Origin: Sphingomonas ginkgonis
GTDB taxonomy: Bacteria > Pseudomonadota > Alphaproteobacteria > Sphingomonadales > Sphingomonadaceae
NCBI RefSeq assembly: GCF_003970925.1
Contig: NZ_RWJF01000001.1
Location: forward strand, 1,296,501 to 1,360,500
DNA: 64,000 nucleotides
Reading direction: 5' to 3'
The translations under genes and the position numbers were made by a program. This document shows positions 17,972 to 26,573 of this stretch, in pieces. How positions within the stretch are numbered: position 1 is the first letter of the stretch; every line of letters starts with the position of its first letter. The notes beneath the pieces were generated by a model. It searched no databases, was not told the origin of the DNA, and was given only the letters and a program-made list of their open reading frames with translations.

Positions 17972-18089
17972 GTTCCCCTCCCGTCCGGAAGAGGGGCGGG
18001 GGGTGGGGGCGTCAGGAATTTCGCTCATGACTCCCCACCCCTCGCTCAGCATCGCCGAGGGACTCCCTCCCCGCGCGGGGGAGGGAACC
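17972..18089. repeat. Composite palindromic repeat between rplY and pth
   Basis: The segment starts GTTCCCCTCCCGTCCGGAAG and ends CTCCCTCCCCGCGCGGGGGA, then GGGAACC, so the ends are inverted. Inside, GGGGTGGGG faces CCCCACCCC. The right end has its own small palindrome (CTCCCTCCCCGCGCGGGGGA). It resembles the element inside glyS and the dispersed GC-rich palindromes found in many alphaproteobacterial genomes. It lies fully in the intergenic gap. Confidence 0.75.
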
Positions 18090-18092
18090 GGC

Positions 18093-18737
18093 TTACTCGC
18101 CCTTCTCGTCGCCGGCGGTCGGGACGGCGCCGGCGGACGGCGTCTCGTTGTCGCCTTCCTCGCTCTTGAGGCCCGACGGGGCGACGAGCGTGGCGATGGT
18201 GAAGTCGCGGTCGGTGATCGCGCTCTCCGCACCGCGCGGCAGCTTGACCGCCGAGATGTGGATGCTGTCGCCGATCTCGAGGCCCGAGACGTCGATATGG
18301 ATCTCGTCCGGGATCTCGGCCGCGTCGCAGTTGAGCTCCAGCTCGTGGCGAACGATGTTGAGCACGCCGCCGCGCTTCAGGCCCGGCGAGGCTTCCTCAT
18401 TGTCGAACCGCACGGGGACCGCGACGGTCACCTTGCTGTGTTCGCCAATGCGCAGGAAGTCGACGTGGATCGGGCGGCTCGACACCGGGTGGAAGGTGAC
18501 GTCCTTGGGGAGGGTGCGCGTGGCGCTCCCGCCGACATCGACCATCACGACCGAGTTCATGAAGTGGCCGGTCGAGAGCATCTTCGAGAGAAGCTTCTCC
18601 TCGACATGGACCGACACCGGCTCCTTCTTGTCGCCGTAGATCACGCAGGGCACCCGGCCGTCCCGACGCAGGGCCCGGGAGGCTCCCTTGCCAGCCCGGT
18701 CGCGCGTCTCAGCGGGCAGCGTCAGCTGTTCGCTCAT
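18093..18737 (-). CDS. rplY: 50S ribosomal protein L25 (Ctc form)
   Basis: This 214-aa long-form L25 has the N-terminal 5S rRNA-binding domain ([24 protein letters not shown]) and a C-terminal TL5/CTC beta domain. An acidic tail rich in Glu, Gly and Ala follows. Length fits the Ctc subfamily. The pth gene lies downstream, beyond the palindromic repeat. Confidence 0.95.
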   Translation of the reverse strand: MSEQLTLPAETRDRAGKGASRALRRDGRVPCVIYGDKKEPVSVHVEEKLLSKMLSTGHFMNSVVMVDVGGSATRTLPKDVTFHPVSSRPIHVDFLRIGEHSKVTVAVPVRFDNEEASPGLKRGGVLNIVRHELELNCDAAEIPDEIHIDVSGLEIGDSIHISAVKLPRGAESAITDRDFTIATLVAPSGLKSEEGDNETPSAGAVPTAGDEKGE

Positions 18738-18851
18738 CGCTCATGTTCCTTGATAAAGTTGGTTCAGCACCCGCCCACGCCTCCAGGGATGACCATGGGA
18801 AGGAGGCGCGCGCATAGCGAAGCACGCGCCAAATCGCAACCGGCACCCGGT

Positions 18852-19739
18852 TCAGCGGATCCGGGCGGCGCCGATCCCGCGCTGGGCGAGCTGGGCCTGG
18901 ACGCTGTCCTTCCCCGCGAGATGGCCGCTGCCCACCGCGACGAACACCACGCCCGGCTGCTTCAGCCGCTCGGCGATCCACCCGGCCCAGCGCGCGTTGC
19001 GATCCGCGAACAGCGCCTTGTAGGTCTGCGGCGACTGCGCATCGATCGCCTGGAGCATCTGCGCGAAGCCCGCCGTGTCGCCCTCGTTCCAGCTGATCAG
19101 CAGGTGCGAGAGCAGCGCCGCGGCCTGCTGCTGCGGCGGTCCGGCGGCGATCCGCAGCGTTCCCGCGGGAGCCGCGCGAGCGGCGGCGACCGCGCCTACC
19201 GCCGGCGCCGCGGCCGGCTGCGAGAGGCGTAGGAAGAGGTTCGCCTGCCAGTGGAAGTCCTCGAGCCCGACCACCGGCTTGCGGTTCGCCTCGGCGATCC
19301 GGCGTAGCACCGCGTCGGCGCCGTCGCGGGTCGACAGGCCCATCTGCCGTCCCGCGCTCATCGTCTGGCGGGCGCCGGAGAGCAGGGCCTCCCGCCCGCC
19401 GGTCGCCGGCCGCACAAGGGTCGGCCCCTCGGTCGGCGTCATCAGCGCAGGCGGGACGATCGTTTCCAGCACCAGCTGGTCCGACCGGTCGAACGCGGCG
19501 CGGATCCGGCCGTCGAGCCAGCGGCTGCTCGGGTCGAGCGCGTGAAAGGTACCGAACAGGTAGATGGTAGTGTCGCGGTCGCCGACCACCCACAGCGCGG
19601 GATGAGGTGCCCGCGGCACCGCCGGCTCGGCCAGCGCCCGCCCGCCGTGAACCAGCGCGAGCAGCACCGCCGCGAGGCCTAGCAGGCCCTGGATCGCCCG
19701 GGCGCGAGACGCCCCGGGAAGAAGGTTGACCAACAGCAT
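18852..19739 (-). CDS. TraB/GumN family protein (copy 2)
   Basis: The 295-aa protein has an N-terminal signal peptide or anchor (LLGLAAVLLALVHGGRALA), then LWVVGDRDTTIYLFGTFHAL and, near the end, WIAERLKQPGVVFVAVGSGHLAGKDSV. The GTFHAL and GSGHLAG pair is the TraB/GumN signature, a fold related to TIKI metalloproteases. The function in bacteria is unproven. I start at MLLVNLLPG; the long in-frame extension upstream crosses the next gene out of frame. It has a paralogue immediately upstream. Confidence 0.85.
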   Translation of the reverse strand: MLLVNLLPGASRARAIQGLLGLAAVLLALVHGGRALAEPAVPRAPHPALWVVGDRDTTIYLFGTFHALDPSSRWLDGRIRAAFDRSDQLVLETIVPPALMTPTEGPTLVRPATGGREALLSGARQTMSAGRQMGLSTRDGADAVLRRIAEANRKPVVGLEDFHWQANLFLRLSQPAAAPAVGAVAAARAAPAGTLRIAAGPPQQQAAALLSHLLISWNEGDTAGFAQMLQAIDAQSPQTYKALFADRNARWAGWIAERLKQPGVVFVAVGSGHLAGKDSVQAQLAQRGIGAARIR

Positions 19740-19858
19740 CGTGCACCCCCCGGCGCCTTCGCCTCGAACCGCCCGGACTGTCGGGTCCGGGCGACTCGCT
19801 GTCAAGCTGACAGAAGGGGTAAATAACTCACGTCGCCAATGATTTGGCGATGGTAGTA

Positions 19859-20758
19859 CTACTGGAGACGGCGGACCTTGTAGCCGTCCTTCGCCAGCAG
19901 CGCGAGGACGCTGCTGCTGCCCGCCAGGTGGCCTGCGCCGACCGCGATCATGATCGTTCCCGGCTGCTGCATCCGGTTCTCGATCCACCGCGCCCAGTTG
20001 GCGTTGCGGCGCTTCAGCAGCACGTCCATCAGCGCCGGTGACGACTGCATGTCGGCGTTGAAGGCGCGGGCGATCGAGGCCGGGTCGCCCGAGGTCCAGG
20101 CGCCGAGCATCTTGTCGAACTCGCCCTTGACCGCGGCGGGCTGCTCGGTCGCGCTCTCGAGCAGGCTCCGCTGCGCCGCCTCGGGCAGCTGGTCGAAGAA
20201 GCCGAGCTGCTGCTCGTTGGTCTCCAGCTCGCCGATCGGCTTGCCGGCCGTGGTGAAGCTCGAGCGGAGCACCTGCTCGACGCCCTGCTCGCTCTTCAGG
20301 TCCATCGAGCGGAACTGGAGGCCGAGGAGGGTGAAGGCGGCGGCCCAAGTCTCCAGCCGGTTGTAGGCGGCGAGCGGAACACCCGACGACTGGACCGCGG
20401 CCTGCAGCCTGGTGCGCCGCGCCGGCGGAACCCGGTCGAGCAGCGGCGGCAGCCCGGCGCGAAGCCCGAGCTTGGCCATGATCGCCCCCATCTTCTGCGG
20501 GTTCTTCTCGTCGATGACCGTCTCGACCACCAGCTCCTGGCTGTCGGCGACCGCCTTGTCGAAGGTCGGGGTGCGCCAGTTCAGCCCCTCGGGCAGGAGG
20601 TGGATGGTGCCGAACAGGTAGATCTTGGTGTCGGCGTCGCTGACCTGCCACAGCGCCGGACGCGCGTCGCGGGCGGCGGCCGGCGCGGCGAGGCCGCCCA
20701 GCGTGGACGTCGCGATCCCCAGCGCGGCGAGCCCGCGTTTCCACCAGTTCAAAGCCAC
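19859..20758 (-). CDS. TraB/GumN family protein (copy 1)
   Basis: The 299-aa paralogue has a signal peptide (WWKRGLAALGIATSTLGGLAAPAAA), LWQVSDADTKIYLFGTIHLLPEG and, near the C-terminus, IMIAVGAGHLAGSSS. I chose the GTG start because AAGGAG lies about nine bases upstream and the signal peptide follows at once; an in-frame ATG 27 codons earlier would bury the signal. The ordering and about 30-40% similarity by eye to the next gene suggest an old tandem duplication. Confidence 0.85.
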   Translation of the reverse strand: MALNWWKRGLAALGIATSTLGGLAAPAAARDARPALWQVSDADTKIYLFGTIHLLPEGLNWRTPTFDKAVADSQELVVETVIDEKNPQKMGAIMAKLGLRAGLPPLLDRVPPARRTRLQAAVQSSGVPLAAYNRLETWAAAFTLLGLQFRSMDLKSEQGVEQVLRSSFTTAGKPIGELETNEQQLGFFDQLPEAAQRSLLESATEQPAAVKGEFDKMLGAWTSGDPASIARAFNADMQSSPALMDVLLKRRNANWARWIENRMQQPGTIMIAVGAGHLAGSSSVLALLAKDGYKVRRLQ

Positions 20759-20889
20759 TGACCGATACTCCTTCGCAACGCTGGCCCGCTGTGCCGGCCG
20801 GCTCGGGATGAGCGGCTCGGTTGCGCCTTGCCCGCCCATCTAGGGCGGCAACCCTTGATGTCCAATGAAGGCGGTGCCAGACGCCGCGC

Positions 20890-21762
20890 GTGACAGAGCC
20901 ACTTTCCTTCCAGGACCTGATCCTCACGCTCCACCGCTACTGGTCGGAGCGCGGCTGCCTCATCCTCCAGCCCTACGACATGGAAATGGGCGCCGGCACC
21001 TTCCATCCCGCGACCGTGCTGCGCGCGCTCGGGCCCGAGCCGTGGCAGGCCGCCTATGTCCAGCCGAGCCGCCGACCGACCGACGGCCGCTACGGGGAGA
21101 ACCCCAACCGGCTCGGCCACTACTATCAGTACCAAGTCATCCTGAAGCCAAGCCCGCTCGACCTGCAGGAGCTCTACCTCGGCTCGCTCCGGGAGATCGG
21201 GATCGACCTCAGGGCGCACGACATCCGCTTCGTCGAGGACGACTGGGAAAGCCCGACGCTCGGTGCCTGGGGGCTCGGCTGGGAAGTCTGGTGCGACGGG
21301 ATGGAAGTGACCCAGTTCACCTATTTCCAGCAGGTCGGCGGCTTCGACTGCAAGCCGGTGGCGGGCGAGATCACCTACGGGCTCGAGCGGCTGGCGATGT
21401 ATATTCAGGGCGTCGACAACGTGTACGACCTCCGGTTTAACCGCGCGGGCGTGACCTACGGCGACGTCTTCCTCGACAATGAGCGGCAGATGTCGACCTG
21501 GAACTTCGAGGTGGCCAACACCGACGCGCTGTTCGACCTGTTCCGCAAGGCCGTGGCGGAGGCGGAGAATTGCCTCGGCCGCAGCGAGAAGCTGCCGATC
21601 CCGGCCTATGAGCAGGCGATCAAGGCGAGCCACATCTTCAACACGCTCCAGGCCCGCGGCGTGATCAGCGTCGCCGAGCGCCAGGCCTATATCGGCCGCG
21701 TCCGCGACCTCGCCAAGGGCGCCTGCGCCGCCTGGATGGAAACCAAGGGATATGCGGCATGA
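20890..21762 (+). CDS. glyQ: Glycyl-tRNA synthetase alpha subunit
   Basis: The 290-aa class II synthetase subunit starts at a GTG and has [52 protein letters not shown] and [14 protein letters not shown]. It forms the alpha2beta2 enzyme with GlyS. Its stop overlaps the glyS start (ATGA). No T-box is visible upstream. Confidence 0.97.
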   Translation: MTEPLSFQDLILTLHRYWSERGCLILQPYDMEMGAGTFHPATVLRALGPEPWQAAYVQPSRRPTDGRYGENPNRLGHYYQYQVILKPSPLDLQELYLGSLREIGIDLRAHDIRFVEDDWESPTLGAWGLGWEVWCDGMEVTQFTYFQQVGGFDCKPVAGEITYGLERLAMYIQGVDNVYDLRFNRAGVTYGDVFLDNERQMSTWNFEVANTDALFDLFRKAVAEAENCLGRSEKLPIPAYEQAIKASHIFNTLQARGVISVAERQAYIGRVRDLAKGACAAWMETKGYAA

Positions 21763-24014
21763 GCAGCGCCGACTTCCTGCTCGAGCTGCGCTCCGAGGAA
21801 ATCCCGGCGCGGATGCAGGCGCGGGCACGCAACGATCTGGCGCGGCTGTTCGCGGAGGAACTGGCCAAGGGTGGCCTTGAAGCCGAGGCGATCGAGACCT
21901 TCGCGACGCCGCGGCGGCTGGCGCTGATCGCCCGCGCGCTGCCGCTCGCGACCGCCAGCGTGTCGGAAGAGATCAAGGGTCCGCGGACCGCCGCGCCCCC
22001 GCAGGCGCTCGAGGGCTTCCTGCGCAAGACGGGGCTCGGCCAGTCCGACCTCGAGGACCGCGGCGGCGTCTGGTTCGCCCGGATCGACAAGGCCGGGCGG
22101 CCGACCGCCGAGCTGCTCGCCGAGGCGGTCGCGCGGATCGTCCGGGACTTCCCCTGGCCCAAGTCGATGCGCTGGGGCGCGGCCTCGCAGAGCAGCGCTT
22201 CGCTGCGCTGGGTGCGGCCGCTGCAGGGGATCGTCGCCCTGCTCGGCGAGGCAATCGTGCCGGTCGCGATCGACGGGATCGAGGCGGGGGCCGCGACCGT
22301 CGGGCACCGCTTCCACCACCCGGGCGTCATCACCATCGGCTCGGCCGCCGACTATGCCGAGAAGCTCCGCGCCTGCCACGTCATTGTCGACCAGGACGAG
22401 CGCGCGCAGATCGTCCGCGACGGGGCCGCCGAGGCCGCGCGCGCCGCCGGGCTCGCGCTGGTCGAGGACGAGGGGCTGGTTGCCGAGAACGCCGGGCTGA
22501 CCGAGTGGCCGGTGCCGCTGCTCGGCCGGTTCGACCCCGACTATCTCGACGTCCCGCGCGAGGTGATCGTCCTCACCATGCGGACCAACCAGAAGTATTT
22601 CGCCTGCACCGACGAGACGGGCGCGCTGGCGCCGGCCTTCGTCTGCACCGCCAACATCGCCGCGGCGGACGGCGGCGCGAAGATCGTCGAGGGCAACCGC
22701 CGCGTGCTCGCCTCGCGGCTGGCCGACGCCCGCTTCTTTTGGGAGCAGGACCTCAAGGTGCCGCTCGAGGAGCAGGCGGCGAAACTGTCGGGCATCGTCT
22801 TCCACGAGAAGCTCGGCACCGTCGCCGACAAGGTCGAGCGGGTCGCCAGGCTCGCCCGCTGGCTGGTGGAGGAGGGGATTGTAACCCTCTCCCCGGCGGG
22901 GAGAGGGCAGGGTGAGGGGGTTCCCTTTTCTTCGTCGAGTGCCTTACGCCCTCACCCCAACCCTCTCCCCGCCGGGGAGAGGGAGCAGCTTGCGGACCAA
23001 GCCGAGCGCGCCGCCCGCCTCGCCAAGGCCGACCTCGTCACCGGCATGGTCGGCGAGTTCCCCGAACTCCAGGGCGTGATCGGCGGCTATATCGCCGAGC
23101 TTCAGGGTGAGCCCCGCGCGGTATGGGAAGCCGTCCGCGACCACTACAAGCCGGTCGGCCAGGGCGACGAAGTCCCGACCGCCCCGGTGACGGTCGCGGT
23201 GAGCCTGGCGGACAAGCTGGACAGCCTCGTCGGCTTCTTCCAGTTCGACGAGAAGCCGACCGGCTCGAAGGACCCCTTTGCGCTTCGCCGCGCCGCGCTC
23301 GGGATCCTCAGCCTCATCATCAACAACGAGCTGCGCGTCTCGATGCGCGACCTGATCACGGCGGCCGCGCATTCCGGGGGCGCTAATGCAGGGCGCGAGC
23401 TGGCGACCTTCCTGATCGAGCGGCTGAAGGTTCAGCAGCGAGAGTCCGGCGTGCGGCACGACATGGTCGACGCGGTGGCGGCGGTGGAGACGGGCGGCGA
23501 CAATGTCCGGATGGTGCGCCGCATCGCCGCGCTCCAGTCGTTCATCGACACGGGAGAAGGCACAAACCTCCTCGCCGGCTACAAGCGCGCGGCGAACATC
23601 CTCCGCAAGGAGAACTGGGACCTGCCGCGGGTGATGGCGACGCCGGGCGATCAGGCGATGCCGCAGACCGGCGAGGAGGACCCGCTGGTGCTGGTCGAGG
23701 AGCCGGCGATCGCCGAGGCGGTGCGCGAGATGGCGACCGGCTCGACCGCCCCGGCCAACGCTCCGGCCGAGGAACAGGCGCTGGTCGCCGCACTCGACGA
23801 GGCGGAACCGCGGGCCAAGGCGGCGGTGCAGGCGGAGGACTTCGGCGGCGCCATGGCCGCGCTCGCCTCGCTCCGCGCGCCGATCGACGCCTTCTTCGAC
23901 AAGGTGACGGTCAACGATCCCGACGGCACGGTCCGCGCCCGTCGCCTCAATCTCCTCGCCCGCTTCCGCGACGCGGTCCAAGAGGTCGCCGACTTTTCCC
24001 GCATCGAGGGCTGA
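21759..24014 (+). CDS. glyS: Glycyl-tRNA synthetase beta subunit, with in-frame palindromic-repeat insert
   Basis: The 751-aa protein has the family N-terminus ([15 protein letters not shown]), [24 protein letters not shown] and the downstream [26 protein letters not shown] block. Between the helix ending ARWLVEEG and that block, about 33-38 residues reading [11 protein letters not shown] then [12 protein letters not shown] are encoded by a GC-rich inverted repeat (residues about 376-409). The frame is kept, so the enzyme is presumably functional; bacterial GlyS is usually around 690-700 aa. The C-terminal anticodon-binding domain is intact. Confidence 0.96.
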   Translation: MSSADFLLELRSEEIPARMQARARNDLARLFAEELAKGGLEAEAIETFATPRRLALIARALPLATASVSEEIKGPRTAAPPQALEGFLRKTGLGQSDLEDRGGVWFARIDKAGRPTAELLAEAVARIVRDFPWPKSMRWGAASQSSASLRWVRPLQGIVALLGEAIVPVAIDGIEAGAATVGHRFHHPGVITIGSAADYAEKLRACHVIVDQDERAQIVRDGAAEAARAAGLALVEDEGLVAENAGLTEWPVPLLGRFDPDYLDVPREVIVLTMRTNQKYFACTDETGALAPAFVCTANIAAADGGAKIVEGNRRVLASRLADARFFWEQDLKVPLEEQAAKLSGIVFHEKLGTVADKVERVARLARWLVEEGIVTLSPAGRGQGEGVPFSSSSALRPHPNPLPAGEREQLADQAERAARLAKADLVTGMVGEFPELQGVIGGYIAELQGEPRAVWEAVRDHYKPVGQGDEVPTAPVTVAVSLADKLDSLVGFFQFDEKPTGSKDPFALRRAALGILSLIINNELRVSMRDLITAAAHSGGANAGRELATFLIERLKVQQRESGVRHDMVDAVAAVETGGDNVRMVRRIAALQSFIDTGEGTNLLAGYKRAANILRKENWDLPRVMATPGDQAMPQTGEEDPLVLVEEPAIAEAVREMATGSTAPANAPAEEQALVAALDEAEPRAKAAVQAEDFGGAMAALASLRAPIDAFFDKVTVNDPDGTVRARRLNLLARFRDAVQEVADFSRIEG
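22885..22983. repeat. Palindromic element inserted in glyS
   Basis: The element is bounded by two 23-bp near-perfect palindromes, at 22885-22907 and 22961-22983, which are exact reverse complements of each other (core CTCCCC-GGC-GGGGAG versus CTCCCC-GCC-GGGGAG). Inside them, CAGGGTGAGGGGGTT faces CGCCCTCACCCCAACC. The 99-bp length keeps the reading frame and contains no stop in the glyS frame. Confidence 0.9.
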
Positions 24015-24017
24015 AGG

Positions 24018-24047
24018 CCTCCCCGCAGGTCGCTGTCCGCGGGGAGG
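24018..24047. terminator. Hairpin between convergent glyS and a minus-strand gene
   Basis: Perfect 9-bp arms CCTCCCCGC and GCGGGGAGG enclose a 12-nt loop just after the glyS stop. There is no T tract on either side, so termination would be weak or factor-assisted. Confidence 0.35.
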
Positions 24048-24056
24048 AACAGGTGA

Positions 24057-24428
24057 TCAGCGGCGCTCGTCGCGGTCCGGAACGCCATCATGGTCGTAGT
24101 CGCCGCGGGCGCGGTCGTCGGCACGGACGTCGCGATCGCGGGCGCGGAGGTCGGAGTCACGGGCGCGCAGGTCGGCGTCGGTCACCCCGCGGTCGCGCAT
24201 CGCCGCGCCGCGCAAGCTGTCCTGCTCGCGCCACTCCTTCTCGCGCGCGTCGAACTCGGCGACCCGCTTCTGGTGGTCGGTCTCGAGCGCCTCGCGCCGC
24301 TCGACCTCGGTGCGGTAGCGGTGCTTCCACTTGCGGCCGCCGCCGGCGAACAGGAAGCCGCCGACCACCAGGCCGAGCAGGAAGACCAGGGCGATGATCA
24401 CCCATTGGTCGGAGGTGAAGCTGGTCAT
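24057..24428 (-). CDS. Single-pass membrane protein with RARD repeats
   Basis: The 123-aa product has one transmembrane helix near residues 9-28 (WVIIALVFLLGLVVGGFLF). A basic juxtamembrane stretch and a charged, probably helical or coiled tail follow, with repeats of the form DLRARD, ending GVPDRDERR. No family is recognised. I use the ATG at MTSFTSDQW; a TTG three codons earlier opens the frame. Confidence 0.6.
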   Translation of the reverse strand: MTSFTSDQWVIIALVFLLGLVVGGFLFAGGGRKWKHRYRTEVERREALETDHQKRVAEFDAREKEWREQDSLRGAAMRDRGVTDADLRARDSDLRARDRDVRADDRARGDYDHDGVPDRDERR

Positions 24429-24503
24429 GGTGGTCAAACCCCGGATTGTTTCGATCAGGGTCTAAGCGCAAATTGTCGCGGTTGAGTTCCTTGGACGCGG
24501 ATC

Positions 24504-24530
24504 CGGGGCAGCCGCTGAAGGGCTGCCCCG
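24504..24530 (-). terminator. Hairpin downstream of the cpa/Tad operon
   Basis: A 10-bp stem (24504-24513 with 24521-24530, core GGGGCAGCC/GGCTGCCCC) with a 7-nt loop lies 20 bp past the tadC stop. A poly-T tract is absent on the minus strand, so this is only a possible transcription end point. Confidence 0.4.
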
Positions 24531-24549
24531 TCCCCCGCCAACGGCCTCG

Positions 24550-25539
24550 TCAGCCGTTGATGAAGCTGTCCTTGATCGCGCAGGCCGCGGGCCCGAGGAT
24601 CACCACGAACAGGGTCGGAAGGATGAACAGGATCAGCGGCACGGTCATGATCGCCGGCAGCCGCGCCGCCTTCTCCTCGGCGCGCATCATCCGCTCGTTG
24701 CGGAACTCGGCCGACAGCACGCGCAGCGCCGAGGCGAGCGGGGTGCCGTATTTCTCGGTCTGGATCATGGTCGTGACGACGCCGCGGACGGCCTCGAGAT
24801 CGACGCGGGTCGCGAGATTCTCGAAGGCGAGGCGGCGCTCGGCGAGAAAGCCCAGCTCGATCGCGGTCAGGCCGAACTCGTCGCCCAGCTCCGGATAGGC
24901 CTTGCCGAGCTCGCGGCTGACCCGGCCGAAGGCGGCGTCGACGGTGAGGCCGGCCTCGGCGCAGATGACCAGCAGGTCGAGCGCGTCCGGCAGGCCCTTG
25001 CGGATCTTGTCGCTGCGCTTGGAAACCTTGTTCTTGAGCCAGATGTCGGGCGACTTGTAGCTGAGCACCAGCGTTCCGGCGACCAGCGCGTAGCGCTTGA
25101 ACCAGCCCCAGGTCGGAAAGCTGTCGAAGACATAGACCGCCAGCACCACCGCGATGCCGAGCACCACCGGCAGGATGAAGCGGGCGAAGATGATGAAGAA
25201 GGCGAGGTCCTTGGTGCGGATGCCGGCCTGCATCAGGCGCACCTGAGTCTTCTTGATCTGGTCGTCCTGGAGCATCTTGAAGCTCGACAGGATCCCGCGG
25301 ACCGTGTCGGCCGCCTGGTTCTTGTTGGTGAGCTTCTTGCGCTTGTTGGTCGAGGCGACGATGCCCGCCTTGAGCTGCTCGCGCCGCTCGTTGAGCGCTT
25401 TCACCCGGCGCGCCATCGGGTCCTTGACCGTGGTCGCGGCGTAGATGGCGGTGAGCACCGCGAAGGTGGCGACCGCCGACAGCAGGGTCGCGACCCAGAT
25501 GACGTCGACGCCGAGGATGGTGGGATGCACAGGGTTCAT
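24550..25539 (-). CDS. tadC: Tad pilus inner-membrane platform protein TadC
   Basis: The 329-aa T2SSF-domain protein has an N-terminal membrane helix, a cytoplasmic basic segment, two further helices (about 105-150), and the F-domain core (GLPDALDLLVICAEAGLTVDAAFGRVS, IQTEKYGTPLASALRVLS). A C-terminal helix follows. It forms the Flp pilus assembly platform with TadB. It is the last gene of the cpa cluster, 13 bp after tadB. Confidence 0.93.
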   Translation of the reverse strand: MNPVHPTILGVDVIWVATLLSAVATFAVLTAIYAATTVKDPMARRVKALNERREQLKAGIVASTNKRKKLTNKNQAADTVRGILSSFKMLQDDQIKKTQVRLMQAGIRTKDLAFFIIFARFILPVVLGIAVVLAVYVFDSFPTWGWFKRYALVAGTLVLSYKSPDIWLKNKVSKRSDKIRKGLPDALDLLVICAEAGLTVDAAFGRVSRELGKAYPELGDEFGLTAIELGFLAERRLAFENLATRVDLEAVRGVVTTMIQTEKYGTPLASALRVLSAEFRNERMMRAEEKAARLPAIMTVPLILFILPTLFVVILGPAACAIKDSFING

Positions 25540-25552
25540 GGTTCGCCGCCCG

Positions 25553-26518
25553 TCAGATCTCGAAGTTGACCATCTTGGCCATGATGAAGGCGCCGATGCT
25601 CATCCAGCACAGGCCGCCCAGACCGGCGACCATCAGCCGCTGATCGACGAAGAACTTGCCGATGTACCCCGGGTTGATCATCCACACGAGGGTGAAGACC
25701 ACGAAGGGCAGCGCGCCGACGATGTAGGCCGAGGCCTTGGATTCCGAGCTCATCGCGCGGATCTTGAGGCGCATCTGGGCCCGCTTGCGGAGCACGTCGG
25801 CGAGGTTGGACAGGGTCTCGGCAAGGTTGCCGCCGGTCTCGCGCTGGATTGCCAGGGTGATGACGAAGAACTGGAACTCGGGGGTCGCCAGCCGGTCCGC
25901 GGTCTCCTGCAGCGCCGATTCCATCGTCCGGCCGATCTTCATCTTGTCGGCCACCGCGCGGAACTCGATCCCGACCGGTCCGCCGATCTCGGACGCGACG
26001 ATCCCGAGCGTCTCGGTGATCGGCAGGCCCGAGCGGAGGCCGCGCACCATCAGCTCGATGGCGTCGGGGAAGTTGACGGTGAACTTGGCGATGCGCCGCT
26101 TGATCATCTTGCCGATGACGAGGTGGGGCAGGCCGAGCGCGACGAACAGGCCGAACATCACCGCCAGGATCAGCGGCGCGCCCTTGAACATCATCAGCAC
26201 GATGACCGCGACGAGCAGCCCGATCGAGACCAGCGCGTAGCGGCCGAGGCTGATCTCGCGGCCGGTCATCTCCAGCCGCTTGCGGAGCAGGGCAGGCTTG
26301 GGGATGAGCGTCGAGGCATAGCCCTCGATCTTGCTCTGCCGCTTCTCCAGCAGCTTGCGGATCTGCGCTTGGGCGGCCCCGGCGATGACGTCGCCGTGAC
26401 GCTCCTTGATGACGTCCATGCGCCGCTTGACGGCCTTGCCCGCCGACGGGCCCTTCAGGCCCATGAAGAGCATGGCGAGGGTGCCGAGAAGGCCCACCGC
26501 CAGGATGATCATCATCAT
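25553..26518 (-). CDS. tadB: Tad pilus inner-membrane platform protein TadB
   Basis: This 321-aa T2SSF-domain protein carries NFPDAIELMVRGLRSGLPITETLGIVASE and FVITLAIQRETGGNLAETLSNL, with flanking membrane helices. It pairs with TadC and should contact a TadA/CpaF hexameric ATPase, whose gene normally sits immediately upstream. Here the upstream neighbour is cpaE, only 55 bp away. Confidence 0.93.
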   Translation of the reverse strand: MMMIILAVGLLGTLAMLFMGLKGPSAGKAVKRRMDVIKERHGDVIAGAAQAQIRKLLEKRQSKIEGYASTLIPKPALLRKRLEMTGREISLGRYALVSIGLLVAVIVLMMFKGAPLILAVMFGLFVALGLPHLVIGKMIKRRIAKFTVNFPDAIELMVRGLRSGLPITETLGIVASEIGGPVGIEFRAVADKMKIGRTMESALQETADRLATPEFQFFVITLAIQRETGGNLAETLSNLADVLRKRAQMRLKIRAMSSESKASAYIVGALPFVVFTLVWMINPGYIGKFFVDQRLMVAGLGGLCWMSIGAFIMAKMVNFEI

Positions 26519-26573
26519 CGCACTCAGTCTCCGTCAGCGTTCGGCCGGGCGGCGGTGCCGCCGGCCACTCGGG

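Noticed and set aside
18852..20927. 691-codon minus-strand frame suggesting a fused TraB protein
   Set aside because: The upstream half lies out of frame over the other TraB gene, which has its own frame, signal peptide and ribosome site. Two separate genes explain the region.
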